Source: Vanilla planifolia
Lineage: Eukaryota > Streptophyta > Magnoliopsida > Asparagales > Orchidaceae
Assembly (NCBI GenBank): GCA_023846275.1
Contig: CM043874.1
Location: 27,811,630 to 27,875,629, forward strand
DNA length: 64,000 nt
Reading direction: 5' to 3'
Made by a program: the position numbers and the translations under genes. Under the pieces are notes generated by a model. That model had not been told where the DNA came from. It ran no database searches and saw nothing but the letters and a program-made list of their open reading frames with translations. Shown one piece after another: positions 1 to 13,590 of this stretch. The first letter of the stretch is position 1. Every line of letters starts with the position of its first letter.

Positions 1-3000
1 AAACTTTATTAGATGCTCTTGCACATCCAAGGTCTACCATTATGTCCTATAATTAATAGCACTTGCCACCATAGGTTCCTAAACACATGATCTGGTAGAA
101 CCCCCCTAACTCTACCAATCAAGTGGACTAAGTCCCTAGGACTCTAGGATTTCTAAACAATGCATGACACTCCATAACCATATGCTCTAACACATTTATG
201 ATCCTCTCGTAATGTCCTAAGAAATGAAGAATGCAACCTACTATAGACTCTTACCACATGATTTGGCTAACCTCTTCTAATTCTGTTAATCATGTAGAAT
301 GGTTACCTTCATACCTAGTAGAAGTTCTATTATTTAGAATATTTGACTTGCTTATCTCTGGTTAAGGGGCCAACATCTAGCTTCTATTATATTCTAATCC
401 ATGTTAATATAAATATAGACTTTCTTATCACATTACATTATTCCATATGGTTTTATTAACAATTATTTAGGATTATTTAAATCAATCCTAATCTATTACC
501 TAGATAATCTTAAGTTTTTCTTAAAACACTAATCAACTATTTGGGTCATCTAAGGTTTTTTTTTATCCTTACTATGCTATTTACTAATAAGCTTATTTTC
601 AGGTAATCCTCTTCTATCTAGATTTCCATATCTATATTTAGTTCTTCCCTAAACCATTAGAATACTTTAGCTTATTTGGGTTACCACTTGAGTACTCCTT
701 CAAGTTCAAATCCATAGCTCAAACCATTTAAACTAATGTCTTTATTTTCAAACCTAGATTCACCATGAGTTCCATCAATGACTTCCGTATCTTGTAAGAA
801 AAATTTAGCTGCTATACTCTTTCCAAAAGTCTCTCTTAAGTCACATAAACCTACTAAAATAATATCTATGGCATCAATCTATTGACTAAAAGCCTAATTT
901 ATGATTACTCATAATCTCACTTAATAAACCCATCTAATTAAGGGTTTAACCAATATCCAAGAGAATAATTAGTCTCTTGATAGAGCCCAGCACCACTTAT
1001 AAGGTTAAAATTAAGCTATCTAACATAATCTAACCATACTTAAGGTCTAACTAAGAGTCTCACCAAAACATAGCCTCATTTAAACTATGATCTAGACCTC
1101 AACAAGTTCTTGATGTCTTCAATCCAAAGCTAAATTCTATCTTTATGTGGTTTTCTTATGAAAAACACTAAAGTCCATAAAAATTATTTAGTTCTAATAA
1201 AAGTTAATCCATCATTAATTCTTAAGTTATTCATTACTTCATCTAAGGTCTATGAAAGTAATAACTTATTTTTAAGCTTATCTATGATTATTTAGGTACT
1301 TAACCTTATCCAATATTTAAAATTCAAATCTCAAGTGTTTAACTTTCAAATCTTGAACTTTTAAATTTTAAACCCTAGATTATTCAAATTTTAAGCCTAA
1401 GAATTCAAATTACAAACCCTATGTCCTCTTAGACAATCCAATTGTTCATTAGAACATGCTTAAGCTATTCAATCTTAGTAATTAGCTTAATGATTTTAAA
1501 ATTTCTAAATCCTTCTTGAACAAACCATGTTCTCTTTTATCAAGCCTAACTAAGACCACACATGTCTCTAGCATTCTTTTAGGTCCCAACCAAGACTCTC
1601 AAACCCTTTCAACCTTAAAGCTTTCTCTTATTCTAAAGTCATCTAAGGTCATTTCTAAGGCCTATCATTACATCCAAAGCCCTCAGTAAGCCTTACAACT
1701 CTATCCTAAGGCTTGACTTGAGGCATAATCCCACTTGGTGACAACATTTAGCAATTTTTTTTGGTTTTTATGAGGATAATTTCATGCTTTCCTAGTAATA
1801 ACCTATAACATAAACTAAAAAAACTATTATTAACCTATTATGCCAAAAATTTATCTTCAAGTCATTTCGTTATCTAGGTTTAGCATTAACTATAGCATCC
1901 TGGTGAAAATCTTATTATTTCAACATAATCATGATTACACATTTATCATGACGAAGTCCAAGGAATTTATATAGAAATAGCTAAGATAAATCATGCTAGA
2001 AAAAATTTATCATATCATAATTTAAGTCACAATATAGAAACAATCTATAGAATTACATGATAATCTCAATTTCAACTAAAACATGTCTGCAAATTTAGTA
2101 ATTTGTTACATAAAGGCATGATTTAGTTCTAGAAGCAATCACTTCGACATGAAGAAACACTTTGATAAAGCTCAAGTTATAGAATCTAATATAGGCCTTG
2201 ATTTTCTTTCAATAAGTATCATAATTGAAATATTCATTGAAGATGAAATCTTTTTTATATCTTAAAATTCTTAATTTTAAGCATGGTAAAGCATTTATGA
2301 ACTCATGAAAAAAATAAAATTCATATCATATCTTAATTAAATTCATATAAATTTCCTTAGGAAAACTTAGAGCATGCATTTATAACAAAGTAGATTTGTT
2401 TTAATTCCTATCATGCTTCAAAATTTAAATGGAAGAAAAGATGTTCATCTTAACTTAAAAATTGAGTAGTGGTCTATCCCAAAGGCTTCCCTCGAGTATA
2501 TCTCCTTTGAAGGGCTCATGGCTAGTTTTGTTTCTAAAATCATTGCCATAAGCACATCCAACTAGCATAAATCAAGGGATAACTAGTTAGATTAGTTAAG
2601 ATATATCCTTATTTTAACAATTCATGCAATCAAGGAGTTAGTTCAACTTTTAAAATCCTTCCCTCATCTAGCTCTTTCATTTCTTCTTTTAAGGAATCTT
2701 ATGAAACCCTTATAGATACCTCATGGTTAAAGGAAAATCTAGATAAGTATTGCCTAAATTCAACTTTTAAGGCATTAAAACAAAGTCTTTGTATCTCAAA
2801 ATTAAGATAAGATCTAATTTACATCTTTGTCAATCAAATTTTAAAATTCAAATTTTCTTACTATTCAAATTTTAAATAATCAATTAAAAAAAGTGCATTC
2901 ATTCAAAAGGGTCATATCTTAAGCTAGCTAATTAATGGATATAGCACTTCACTCATTCTCTCCTCCAATCTCTTCCTCTCTTGACTTTCTCATCTCTCAC

Positions 3001-3500
3001 ACCACTGTCTCTTTTTTCTCTCCTTCTCTTCTCTCTCTTGACTATTGTCTCTCTCAGTTATACTCAATCCTCTCTCTTTCTTTCCCCAAAATAATCTCTC
3101 TTTTTTCTCTAATCATTTTTTATTGGTGATTACATCTCTTCTTTTCTCACTTCTCTTCTTTATGAGCAATCACACTCTCTTCCTCTCTCCTTCTCCATGA
3201 ATGGCATCCCCATGTAATAGCTAGATTTCAATATTTAAACCTGGCATGGCTAACCTCTCACCTTGTTGTTTCTTTGGCTTGCTCTGTGACATCTTGGCAC
3301 TATTTTTTCTTCCAATTAACTTTCTCAATGTTCTTTCTTCCCTTTCTCCACATGTGTTTTTACACTACCTATGTGGTTTGCATGTATTGCAGTTGCAACC
3401 ATAAGGTCAAAGTTTATAAAAAGGTTTAAAAATGAATTAATTATTTTTTATTCAAACATAAGAATTATTAAGTTAATTGCCTGATAACCCCTCTACCTTT
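1..3500. repeat. Decayed long dispersed repeat, copy A (LTR-retrotransposon-like)
   Basis: The first part is a C/T- and A-rich, G-poor strand full of CCTAA/CTTAAG words. The same order of words appears at 28400-31200. Examples are the GGTTACCTTC block near 300 matching one near 28778, and the TTTGGG...AAGGTTT block near 541-560 matching one near 28994-29013. No reading frame over 70 codons has family similarity. I infer an old long LTR or LTR-flank family in the same orientation at both places. A pyrimidine-rich tract (2940-3200) lies within it. Confidence 0.45.
2940..3200 (+). repeat. Polypyrimidine (CT-rich) tract
   Basis: About 260 bases consist very largely of C and T, built from TCTC, CTTTC and CCTTC words. 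It can be read as a serine/leucine/phenylalanine-rich frame, but that frame is a by-product of the composition and not a gene. Confidence 0.7.
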
Positions 3501-6308
3501 GTTTAACCACCATAGCTTTTGGGGAATTTTACAAAGTATTTATTTAAACAATACCACATAGGCTAAACCTTGCATTTTTTTATTAAAAGATCTCAAAAAG
3601 GCTTTTTTGGCCATCTTTAAGAATATTAAATCTCAAAGTATACTCATAAAAATTTCATATTCTTTTTGGCATCATTTGATATTTTAAATAATATTCTTTT
3701 CTAAAATTTCTTTTGAAATTATTTTTCTTAAATGTTTGAAAACTCATTCTGTGATCCATACAAGTTTGATTTACAAAAAATTAATAGTTTTGGTCTTTTA
3801 ACAAACTAAATTCCTTTTCATAAATTTTTTAATTTTTTATATTCCTTGTTAATTTAATATTTTCACATTTTAAAGTATTTATATTATTATTTTTTATAAC
3901 TTTGGCATATAATTGTGATCTCAATTGACGTCTAATAAATCATTAAAATTTATATTATGGTATTCTTAGTTTCAATATAATTATTTGAAGTTAACTTCTC
4001 TCCTTTTAGGACACATAGTTCTTTTTTATTTATTATAAATTTTTTTGGAAAGTTTAATATAATTTACATTAATTTATAAAAATCATTATATAATAAAATT
4101 ACCTACTTTAATAATATTGATAAATCTCCTACCTCCTTTTAGGAATTGATCCATCATCAATAATATGTTTTTATAATAATTTGATTGTCAAATAATTTCT
4201 TCCAAACAAAATAATTAAAAACTCTCTTACCTCTAAGATATTACAAGGTTTTACCTTAATAGAATTTCATCCTAAAAACTTGAATGAAGTGACAATGTTT
4301 GTTCTACAATCTTTATCCAATTCCAACATGTCTCAATTACTTAATTCCTTAATTTTTCATGCTATATATCTCCCTATGGTTTAATTTCAATTATTTGTCC
4401 ATAGCAATTCAACTATGACCTATGAAAAAAATTGTATATTTTGCCATACTATCCTAAAATCTTTCTAAGTTAATGTATTCATTGCTTTGTATTTACTAAT
4501 AAAATCAGATATTTCCAACCCTTGTTCTTTAATTATTAAATTCACTTTGAATCTTCTAGCATCACTCTATGGCACAACTAATCATCAAATTTCTTCCACA
4601 ATATTTTATTCTAGTCTCATTTAAGTGGAAGAAATTATTTAAATAACATTTTGAGAAATTCAAACTTATGTGCTACCCAAATGAAAAAATCGCAAATTTA
4701 GGGATCATGAAAGATCTTGTAACAAGGATTTATAACATCTCAAAAATAAGAAAAATAGAATTTTATAATTGTTTTAAATTTTTTAGATTTTAATAAAATT
4801 TTTAGAAGTTAGTTTACTTCTCTAAAATATTGTATACTAATAAAAGTAGGTATAATACCTTAAAGGAGGGAGGTAAGATGAGAAGGAAAGCATACCAATT
4901 ATTTGAAAACTAGCAACATCATGTTAGTGGAAAATCAAAATTTTCTTAAGTAAAAAAAAAAGATCAAAGAATTAAAAAGGATTAATTTGTGAGAATAAGA
5001 AAAATTCCAAATTATTAAAATATTAAGTAGATTTAAAACAATTATGGAATTTAATTGGGACATAAAACTTAAAAAGATAAGTTTAATAAAATGTTTTCAA
5101 TAATAAAAGATGTGTGATGATTTTAAAATTAAAAGCTGAATTAGTTTTTAAAGGAATATAATATAATTATTTGATAAGTATTTTAAAATTTAAAAATTAT
5201 TAAAAATACTAAATTTCACTTAATAATGTAAAATTTAGCTAACAAATAAAGTTCATCAAGTAAACTCGCACAAATATTGGTCGATAAATTTTTGGAGCTC
5301 AATTTGATAAAAAAATATGGGATATATTGAACTTCTAAAGTTTTTATTTAATTTATAAAATCCTTAAAGCTAATTGAATGATGGAGGAAAATTGACCCAA
5401 AGGTAACCAATCAATGAAACCCTTGAAAGAGGAGGCAGTGTGTCTACTTAAGAAAATGAAGAGTTAGGAAGAGAGAGAGAGAGAGAGATAGTCAATACAA
5501 GACTTGAAGCAATAAGAGGTGAGGATCATCAAAAGGGTATAAATGAAGGTTAAGGTATGTGACAGATGGAACTTAGGAATTTAGAAACAAATCCTAAGTA
5601 TAACATAAAGTAGAGAATGAATAAGGATGGAAAGGTGGTTATTGCCAGAGTTGCAAAAAGATTTAGAAAGGTTTCCTTAATCTAATAGCCATGCTAAGAA
5701 TGAGATAGAGAAAAATGAAAAAAAAAAAAGAAAACAAGAAGATAAATTGTAAAGGGATTTATGTTCATAAAAAGACATACAAATCAAAATCTTTGTATCA
5801 TGTAAAAAAGAAGTGGAATTGAGGTAGTAGTGTTAACTCTATGGCCTTTGTGATAGTTTGATAATATCAAAACTATTGTTATTAATAGTTTGTTGATTTG
5901 ATATTTCATGTAAGAGACATGACTAATCAAATTATATACATAAAAAGAGATGGTTTACTCTTATAGAAACTTCATAAGATAAGGCCTTCCAATAATGCAA
6001 TAACTCATAGAAGACACTCTAAAGGCATTTAAGATTATTTATGTTTGCAAGCATCTTAATTAGGACATTCTTCTATAAGTACAACTACACATGTTTGGCA
6101 TTAAGATATAGATCTGTTGATACATAACACCTTGGATTCAAAACATGTGTTAAGTTTAAAACAAGCATTGCTCTTCACTAGCTTATAGTCTTACACTATG
6201 ATGACTATTATCATACTTATACAGTTTGTTTTTCTGGCTTACATTCCAAATAAAATCTATAAATATGTAAACATTATACATATTTGATTCCATCATCGTA
6301 CATATGTG
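3500..6308. other. AT-rich intergenic DNA with LTR-like debris
   Basis: There is no supported gene. At 4729 a TAACATCTCAAAAATA start resembles the TGTAACATCC-type 5' ends of Ty3/gypsy LTRs. The stretch to about 5560, which ends in a purine-rich segment with a (GA)n run at 5469-5489, could be a decayed LTR. 3500-4700 and 5560-6300 show nothing I can name. Confidence 0.3.
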
Positions 6309-8467
6309 TGTTGAACCTTTAGTGATTGTATCACTTATTTGATGATAACAAAATCATTATGTTTGTACTAACACTTTCAGATGATTCATTGTAGCAATCC
6401 ACGTGTGATGACCTTTTGTGATAACTTGAGGAATCGCTTATGCTTGATTGAACTCTCACATCATGGAGCCATTATCTTAGCTCTTGGTGGAGTTGTTATT
6501 GGTTTGAATTGTTAAATCTATCATTTGACATTTATATGACATATGATTACATTTAACTCAATTAAGCATGAAGCACATCTACATCATTCTATACATATAA
6601 ATATCGTAATGAGCATCAGGTTATAGGTTTAGATGTGTAAGAAAAGTTAAATTTTCAAAGTTTGTAAAATCATCAAGCATAACATATTTGTACTAATCAT
6701 ATTTGTAAAAATTTCCTTGCATACAATATGACAAGCATCACATGTGATTGAATAACATGTTAATATAGGGAGATTATGTGTTGTATTTGTTAGATTATAT
6801 TATTCATATCTATATGATATACATATCATACAAGTACACTGATTGATTTACTTGAGAAGTGAGACTTAAGGTATCTTTTTAATGAGCTTTGTATAATATG
6901 ATATTAGCTATCATAATTGTACGATATATCCCTCAGTCATATCTAACTTAAGATTGAATTGAATAATTGATGAGTGTATGAATTGGAAGTTGCACTAAAA
7001 TATTAGTACAATGTATTTGTCCTACTACTATGATCTAGTTAAATGAGAACTATGAGTTAAGGACATTTCATTATTGTATAAGCATGACATATCTTTTGTA
7101 TTGATATAATCTACTAATTAAGAATCTTGAGTTGAGCACATAGATAATTAATATGTAAAGTTTGTTCATTCCAATATGATATCACTCTCATATTGTACAA
7201 TTTCCTCAGCAATAACACCTAACTTTAGACTTCGATGATTAGTAAGCTAATTAGTTTATATTTGTATAGTATCGATTTTGTACGAGTATGACACTATGTT
7301 AATCAATTAGTCTAGTGTTAGACTTTGACAATTAACTTCTTCATACTTGTGCAACACGTCCTTTAGAAGTGATTAACTTATCATACAAATAAGATTATTT
7401 ATAAACAATAGAAGTGACTTTGTTGTAGAACTTATTATGTATAGGATCCTACATCATACACCATTCTACCAAGAGATAAAAATGTTGGACTTAATAATAT
7501 TTATTCTATTCATAACATATGATGTTCTTATTGTATCAATATGATTATTTGTGCACTTATAAAACTACGAATCAATTGGCACATCATCAAGTCAATCATT
7601 AATTATGAGTCGTCACCTTCATACAATTCTATAGTAAAAAACATACAATATAGGTATGAATCTGAAATAGCTAGTTGAATTATTTTATTACTCATTGTAA
7701 CTACTTTTTTTGAATATAACTTATTGCTTAGTATAAAAAGAAAAAAAAACAAGATAGAGAGAATGTTATAATTGGAAAATCATTTGTAGGAGTAGAAAGC
7801 TAAACTCTTTGAGATGAGCTAGTTTTAACCAAGAAGAGTGTTTTTTCCATTGCTATTATCTTAACTTCTCTAATTATTCATTCCTATCATTGCATCAAAT
7901 TATCATTTTGATTTGTAAAATCTATTAAGAACATTTAATTCTTATAACATATAGATTTCACCAATGAATGGTATGGAATTCATGAGTTTTATCTTGTTAA
8001 ATGCATTGTAACATATGTAAAGCTATTTTTGCTCTTTATTTTGTAAAGTATACCCCTAATTACTTTGTTAAAAGGGTATGGTATTGTAAGGTGAACCCCT
8101 ACTGGCAGTGGTGAAAGGTTGTGGATTGTTAGTGGAATGGTTAGGTTGACTAGGGGTGGATGTAGGTATCGGTTGGGCTGAACCACCAAAAAATCATATG
8201 TCCTCTAACATTATTTATTTTATTACTTCACATTACTATTTCTATAAAAATATTTAAAAGTTATTCCATAGTTTTTAAATCTTATTTGTGAGTAATTAAG
8301 ATTAATAATTGAATAATGTAATAAGAGTACTTAATTTAGTTAAATTCAATTAAGAAAGCAAAAAGGTTTCTATTATTATCATGCTTTGTATTTAGAATCA
8401 AAATTATATTTTAAAATCTTCACAACTCATGCCCTCATCTTATGCTTATTATTGACCTACATTTACA
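6309..8467 (+). repeat. 5' LTR
   Basis: This aligns along its length with 11455-13590. Shared landmarks, left versus right, are the GGTTTGAATT block (6500 / 11598), the GAGTATGACACTATG block (7279 / 12355), the ATAGAAGTGAC block (7408 / 12538), the GATAGAGAG block (7754 / 12899) and the AATTCAATTAAGAAAG block (8344 / 13482). It ends TTTACA before the primer-binding-site-like sequence. Confidence 0.75.
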
Positions 8468-11454
8468 ATAGGTAGTATTAGAGTTGGGTTGTAACAAGAG
8501 AAGATTCTAATCTACATTCATTTGTGGCTTCTATTTAAACAATCTTATATTATTACTAATGATTCAAGTGAAAGATCTAGAATGATGAGATAAACTAATG
8601 CAAGATGAATGAATTATTTATATTATTCTTTGCATCAAAACATAAGAATAATGATGTCATTTAATTACTTATTTTAAGATGATGAAGGAACCTTGCCTTA
8701 TGAGCTTTACTTATAGCTTACTACACAAAATTTGCATCTATAAAAAAATGTGGTTCTTATCCTAATAATAATAATAATAATGTCTTTATAACATAAATAT
8801 TGTGAACATAGAGAAACCATTAATATACTAACATATGTGATAAATGTTATCTTATTTGAACAAGAAGAAGAGAAAGTTTAGATTAAAATTTTCCTTATTT
8901 AATAAGGTGAATAACTAGTTGAGTGTGTTGATGGATTTGAAAGATCAAGGACAAAGACAAACCTTACTTTCATTAGTTCATTGAACAAAAATGGGAAAAA
9001 CAAAATGAAAATTAAAATTAATCAAATGAGTATGATCCTAAAATCATACCAGTATATCTATTTGTGGACTTACATGATATGAATTCAAGCATTATTAGAT
9101 TATCATACAAGTACAACTGTCTCTCAACTTTGGTTGGCTTGGTACAATATCCCCACTGGACAGACACAAACAATGTAAGTTTAAGCCATTATGAAGTCAA
9201 ATTAGTACAATAGTATATCATATTAGTATGATAAAAGGCTAGCTTCAAGTATTTAGTTTGAAGTTTGATAAAATTCATGCTCATATGATTACATTATCTT
9301 ACACACATGACATATTGTCATCTACTATTAATAAGATTAAAATCTCAATTCATCATGTATGATTGTGTCACAAATTAAACACAAACTATATAAGTAAAAG
9401 TAATTGATATTAGATTAGTATTAATTAATATTGATTCACAATAATATAATTAGTATCACATAAGAAAATGATGAAAGAAATATCACTTGAATGTGTATGA
9501 TCATCTGATTGATCATGTATGATGATTATATTAGCAATACTTGTACTTATATTTAAAAGAGCATTTTTAATTATCTTGTACAATCTACCCTTTCATACAA
9601 ATATGTCTGTCTTTTATATAAATAGTGTTTTCAAGTAGGTATCTTGCTTGAAAACTTAACTAAGAATGAAATTAGAAGGCAAATAATCCTGATAAGTGTT
9701 CTATGGTGATCCTTCATACGATCTACTCTAAGTTTATATCAACTGTCACTAGGGCCTAGTTTGGAGCGGATTCATTTCATCTCTTCTCAATCTTTTTAAT
9801 CATACTCAGTTGTGCTTCAAGTAATATATGCCAAACTTGAAGAAGTTTAATATGCAGCTTAGATCCTAAACCATGCATGCTATTGTAATAATGTAGTAAT
9901 TATCATATAATCATCATAACTAAGAGACCACGCACCACGAAATTAGTTCCAAAGAAAATCTAACCATCAGCTAGTTATGTGTCAAATGAAGAATTCTTTA
10001 TAACTAGTTGACATGGAAGAAAATAAGGATTACAAGATAAACATTCCAAGCCCTAAATATTGAGTTGGAGCTTAAGCAAGGCAATCCAATTCAATTTTAT
10101 TTTGCTAAACCTAGACTTAAGGATGTATTACAATTATGACATCCATTTAACAACAATATGATAAAATAAATATATGCAAATATAGAGATTAGTGAAGCTT
10201 TTAGTGTAGCCAAGTGATATCTAAGTGGGAGTAAGGCTAAGATCACTAAGGATGACCTTAATAGCTTCCTCAAGATGCTTAATTTTATCATTTGTCCAAT
10301 AGTGAGAAAGCTCTAGATTTGTTTTGATACAAGTAAATAATCTGATTTGCCATCTAACTAAGAGTAGTCATATTCAAATGGTAAAATTCCTTACTCATGA
10401 GACTTACATAGTTTAACATTACTTGAGGAGTACTATAATGTCAACAGGTGGTGTTAGACAAATCATCACTTCATGGTTATCACTTGCTACCATTTCTTGA
10501 CACAAGAAGAAACCATTTGACATCATTGAAGTACTATTTAGGTTAACCAGCAAGATTCTTGTGAATAAAAATACCAAGTACAAGAAGAAAGTCCATGCTT
10601 TGGACATTTAATTGCCTAATCGTTAGCTTCAATACAACATCAGGTTTGAAGATGTTGATTGTATTCCAAGAGCTATTAAAGTTTTAGACATGAAAACAAT
10701 ATATTATTTTAGTTAAACAAATTCAATGCCTGTTGGTGAAGCTCAAATGGATGAGGACCAACTTGCTATAGAACCTTATCTTTGATCCCAACCTTCCAAT
10801 GAAGCTACACCTCAACATGATCAACAGCATCCTTCCATTTCTTTGGAAGGAGCATATACCTTAAGTGCATCAAATGAATTACTACTCTCAAAATCAATAC
10901 CTTAGAATCACATATGAATCAACAACTTAGAAAGCTTGAGGATAATCTTTCTATCTTGGAGAGTGTAATTCATAATCAACTTTATATTTTCTCTAGTTCA
11001 ATCTTTTATTTAGTTAAGAAAGTTAAAAATTCAACAGAAAGGGATTGAGGAACATTATTAAAAATGTGATTTAATATATATCTTAGACTATTTTTTCATT
11101 GATTGATTCATTAGATTGTGAACATTTAAAGCTTTTAGTGTTTGTGATTGTTAATTTCACTTATGCCATGTTGACAAGTTACATATGATGATTATATGTG
11201 AATAATCATTCTCAACTCTGGTTTTCCTATCACATGTGGATGTTGAATATCAATCTTGGATAAATTCTAAATTGTTTAAGCATTCTAGGTTCAAATTATT
11301 ATTGCAATTTATCTTAAATTGTTAATAATTGTTGCTATGATGAATGTATATTAATTTCAATACTTATTGAATCCTTTATGTACTCATGTTGTATAGAAAA
11401 ATATTCTTTAGTAAAACTAAAGTAATTAATAATGAATATGTGCAATAGTTTAAG
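8468..11454 (+). mobile_element. Interior of the LTR element, no recognisable enzyme domain
   Basis: It begins with the iMet-type primer-binding site (8473-8484). In the last third, around 10740-11045, a plus-strand frame reads as an acidic/Gln-rich stretch and then a helical one ending in KKVKNSTERD and a stop, broken by several stops. This loosely resembles the non-enzymatic ORFs found at the 3' side of SIRE-like elements. Nothing matches gag zinc knuckles, protease, integrase or RT. Confidence 0.5.
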
Positions 11455-13590
11455 GAGAATTGAGTATTAAAACTATAGTTGTTCATATATATTTAATTCT
11501 TGTTCAAAGTTGTCTTCAATGTTGGACATATTCCATATTGGTGAGCCATGTACTCTTGCTAACAATGCATAGTTTCTTTGATGTACAAATGCATCAATTT
11601 GGTTTGAATTATTAAATCTTTCACATGACATGTATATAACACATAGTATTACATTTAGCTCTAAAATCATTTCAAGAATATAAATATGTCTTAATGGGCA
11701 TTAGGTATCGATTAGCATATGCAAGAAAGGTCAAACTTTCATAGTTTGTATAATCAAGTGTAGCATACTTTTTACTAATCATATTTGTACAAGTTTTCCA
11801 CCATATAATATGACTAGCATCACATACGATCAGATAGAATATCAGTCCAAGAAAATTGTGTATTGTATTTGTCAAATTATATTATTTGTATTTTAATGAT
11901 ATATTGATCATACTAATAAACTGATTTATTTACCTAAGAGGTGTGAATTAGTATTGTGTTAATGAGCTTTGTAGAGTGTGATACTAGTTATCATAATTGT
12001 ATGATATTTCCTTTAATTAATTCAAACTTAGGATTGAATCAGGTGAGTGATGAGCATATGAATTGAAGAATGCATTGACATATTAGTACAAAGTATCTTT
12101 TGTACTACCACAATCCATTAATAGAGACTTGTGAATTAAGGACTTTTGCATTGTTGTATGACAAAACATGTCTTTCATGTGGATATTATCTACTTAACTG
12201 AGTATTATGAGTTGAGCACTTTGTAAGCTAAGTTTACTCATACTGGTGCAACATCAATTTCATACATGTATGATTTCATCTTTAGTAATGCTTAGCTTTA
12301 GACTTAGAAATTGGTAAGATGATTGGTTCATACTTATATAATATCACTTTCATACGAGTATGACACTATGTTAATCAATTGGTGTAGTGTCAAACATAGA
12401 CAATTAGTAAGCCTAATTTTTTCATACATGCACAGCATATATTTCACTAAGGAGTTTACTTTGAGATAATGTTATATTGGTTAGATACATTATATAAGTA
12501 TGACCAACTTATCATATAAATATGATCATTTATAATCAATAGAAGTGACCTTTATCATAGAACTTATCATAGCATATGATATTATATCATAAACAATTCT
12601 CCCTTGAGGTTAGAAATTAGACTTGATAAGATCTGTTCTATTCATACCATACATTGTTCTCATCATGTCAATATGACTATTCATATACTTAGAAAATAAT
12701 AGATTACATAGACACATCATCATGGTGATCCTTAACTATGGGTTATCATCTTTGTATGATTCTGTATTCGTAATTGTACGATGCAACTATGAAACATGTA
12801 ACAACTTGTTGAACTTTTTTGGGAATATAATTACAGACATTATAATTAGTTTATTTGCATATAACATATTGCTTCGTATAAATATTAAAAAATAGTAAGA
12901 TAGAGAGGATGCTTTAGTTGGAAAATCATCTGTGTGAGTGAAAAGCAAAGCTCTTTGAGATGTTCTAGTTTTATCCAAGAAGAGTATTCCTTCCATTGTT
13001 GCAATCTTAACTTAACATATTCATCCACATCATTGCATCATGCTATCATTTTGATTGGTAACACTTTCTAATAGCATTTAGTTTTTTTTATCACAAATTT
13101 CACAATTGGATGGTACGTTATTCATTGGATTTATCTTTTTAAAAGTGTGGTAGCATATGCAAAGCTATTTTTTTGTAATGTGTACCCCTAGTAGTTTTGT
13201 CGAAATGGTATGGTGTTGTAAAATATACCCTTACCAAAGACAATGAAATAATATGGATTATTAGTGAAAGTCTAATCAAGTTGATTGAGGGTAGGCATTG
13301 GTTGGGTTGAATTACTTAATTTTGTGTCTTCTAACTTTACTTGATGTGTATGATTTGTTTGCTTTATTACTTCATACTACCATTGTTGTAAAAGAATTTG
13401 AAAATTAATGAATATTTTCTAAATCTTATTTAGGAGTATTAAGATTAACAATTTATTGATGTAATAACTTGATTCAGTTTAATTCAATTAAGAAAGAAAA
13501 AACATTTCTATTACTATCTTTCCTTTCAAAATTATATTTTAAAATCACCATAATTCATCTCTTTATTGTACTTATTTCTAGCCTATAGTT
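11455..13590 (+). repeat. 3' LTR
   Basis: This is the direct-repeat partner of 6309-8467, preceded by a purine-rich run (AAGGAGA) of the kind that primes plus-strand synthesis. The first ~120 bp align less well to the left copy than the rest, so the left edge is approximate. Divergence is high, with many transitions and small indels, implying an old insertion. Confidence 0.7.

Larger units (their letters stand above)
6309..13590 (+). mobile_element. Old LTR retrotransposon with 2.15-kb LTRs and no visible pol (LARD-like)
   Basis: Two diverged direct repeats of about 2.15 kb (6309-8467 and ~11455-13590) flank a ~3-kb interior. Just after the left repeat, 8473-8484 differs from the tRNA-iMet primer-binding complement TGGTATCAGAGC at three positions, all C:G-to-T:A transitions. 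A purine-rich AAGGAGA run directly precedes the right repeat. The left end starts TGTTGAAC, followed by GATGATAACAAAA, wording I associate with SIRE/Maximus-type copia LTRs. The interior lacks recognisable integrase, RT or RNase H, so I infer a non-autonomous or heavily deleted copia-derived element. Boundaries are uncertain by tens of bases, and I see no target-site duplication. Confidence 0.75.
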
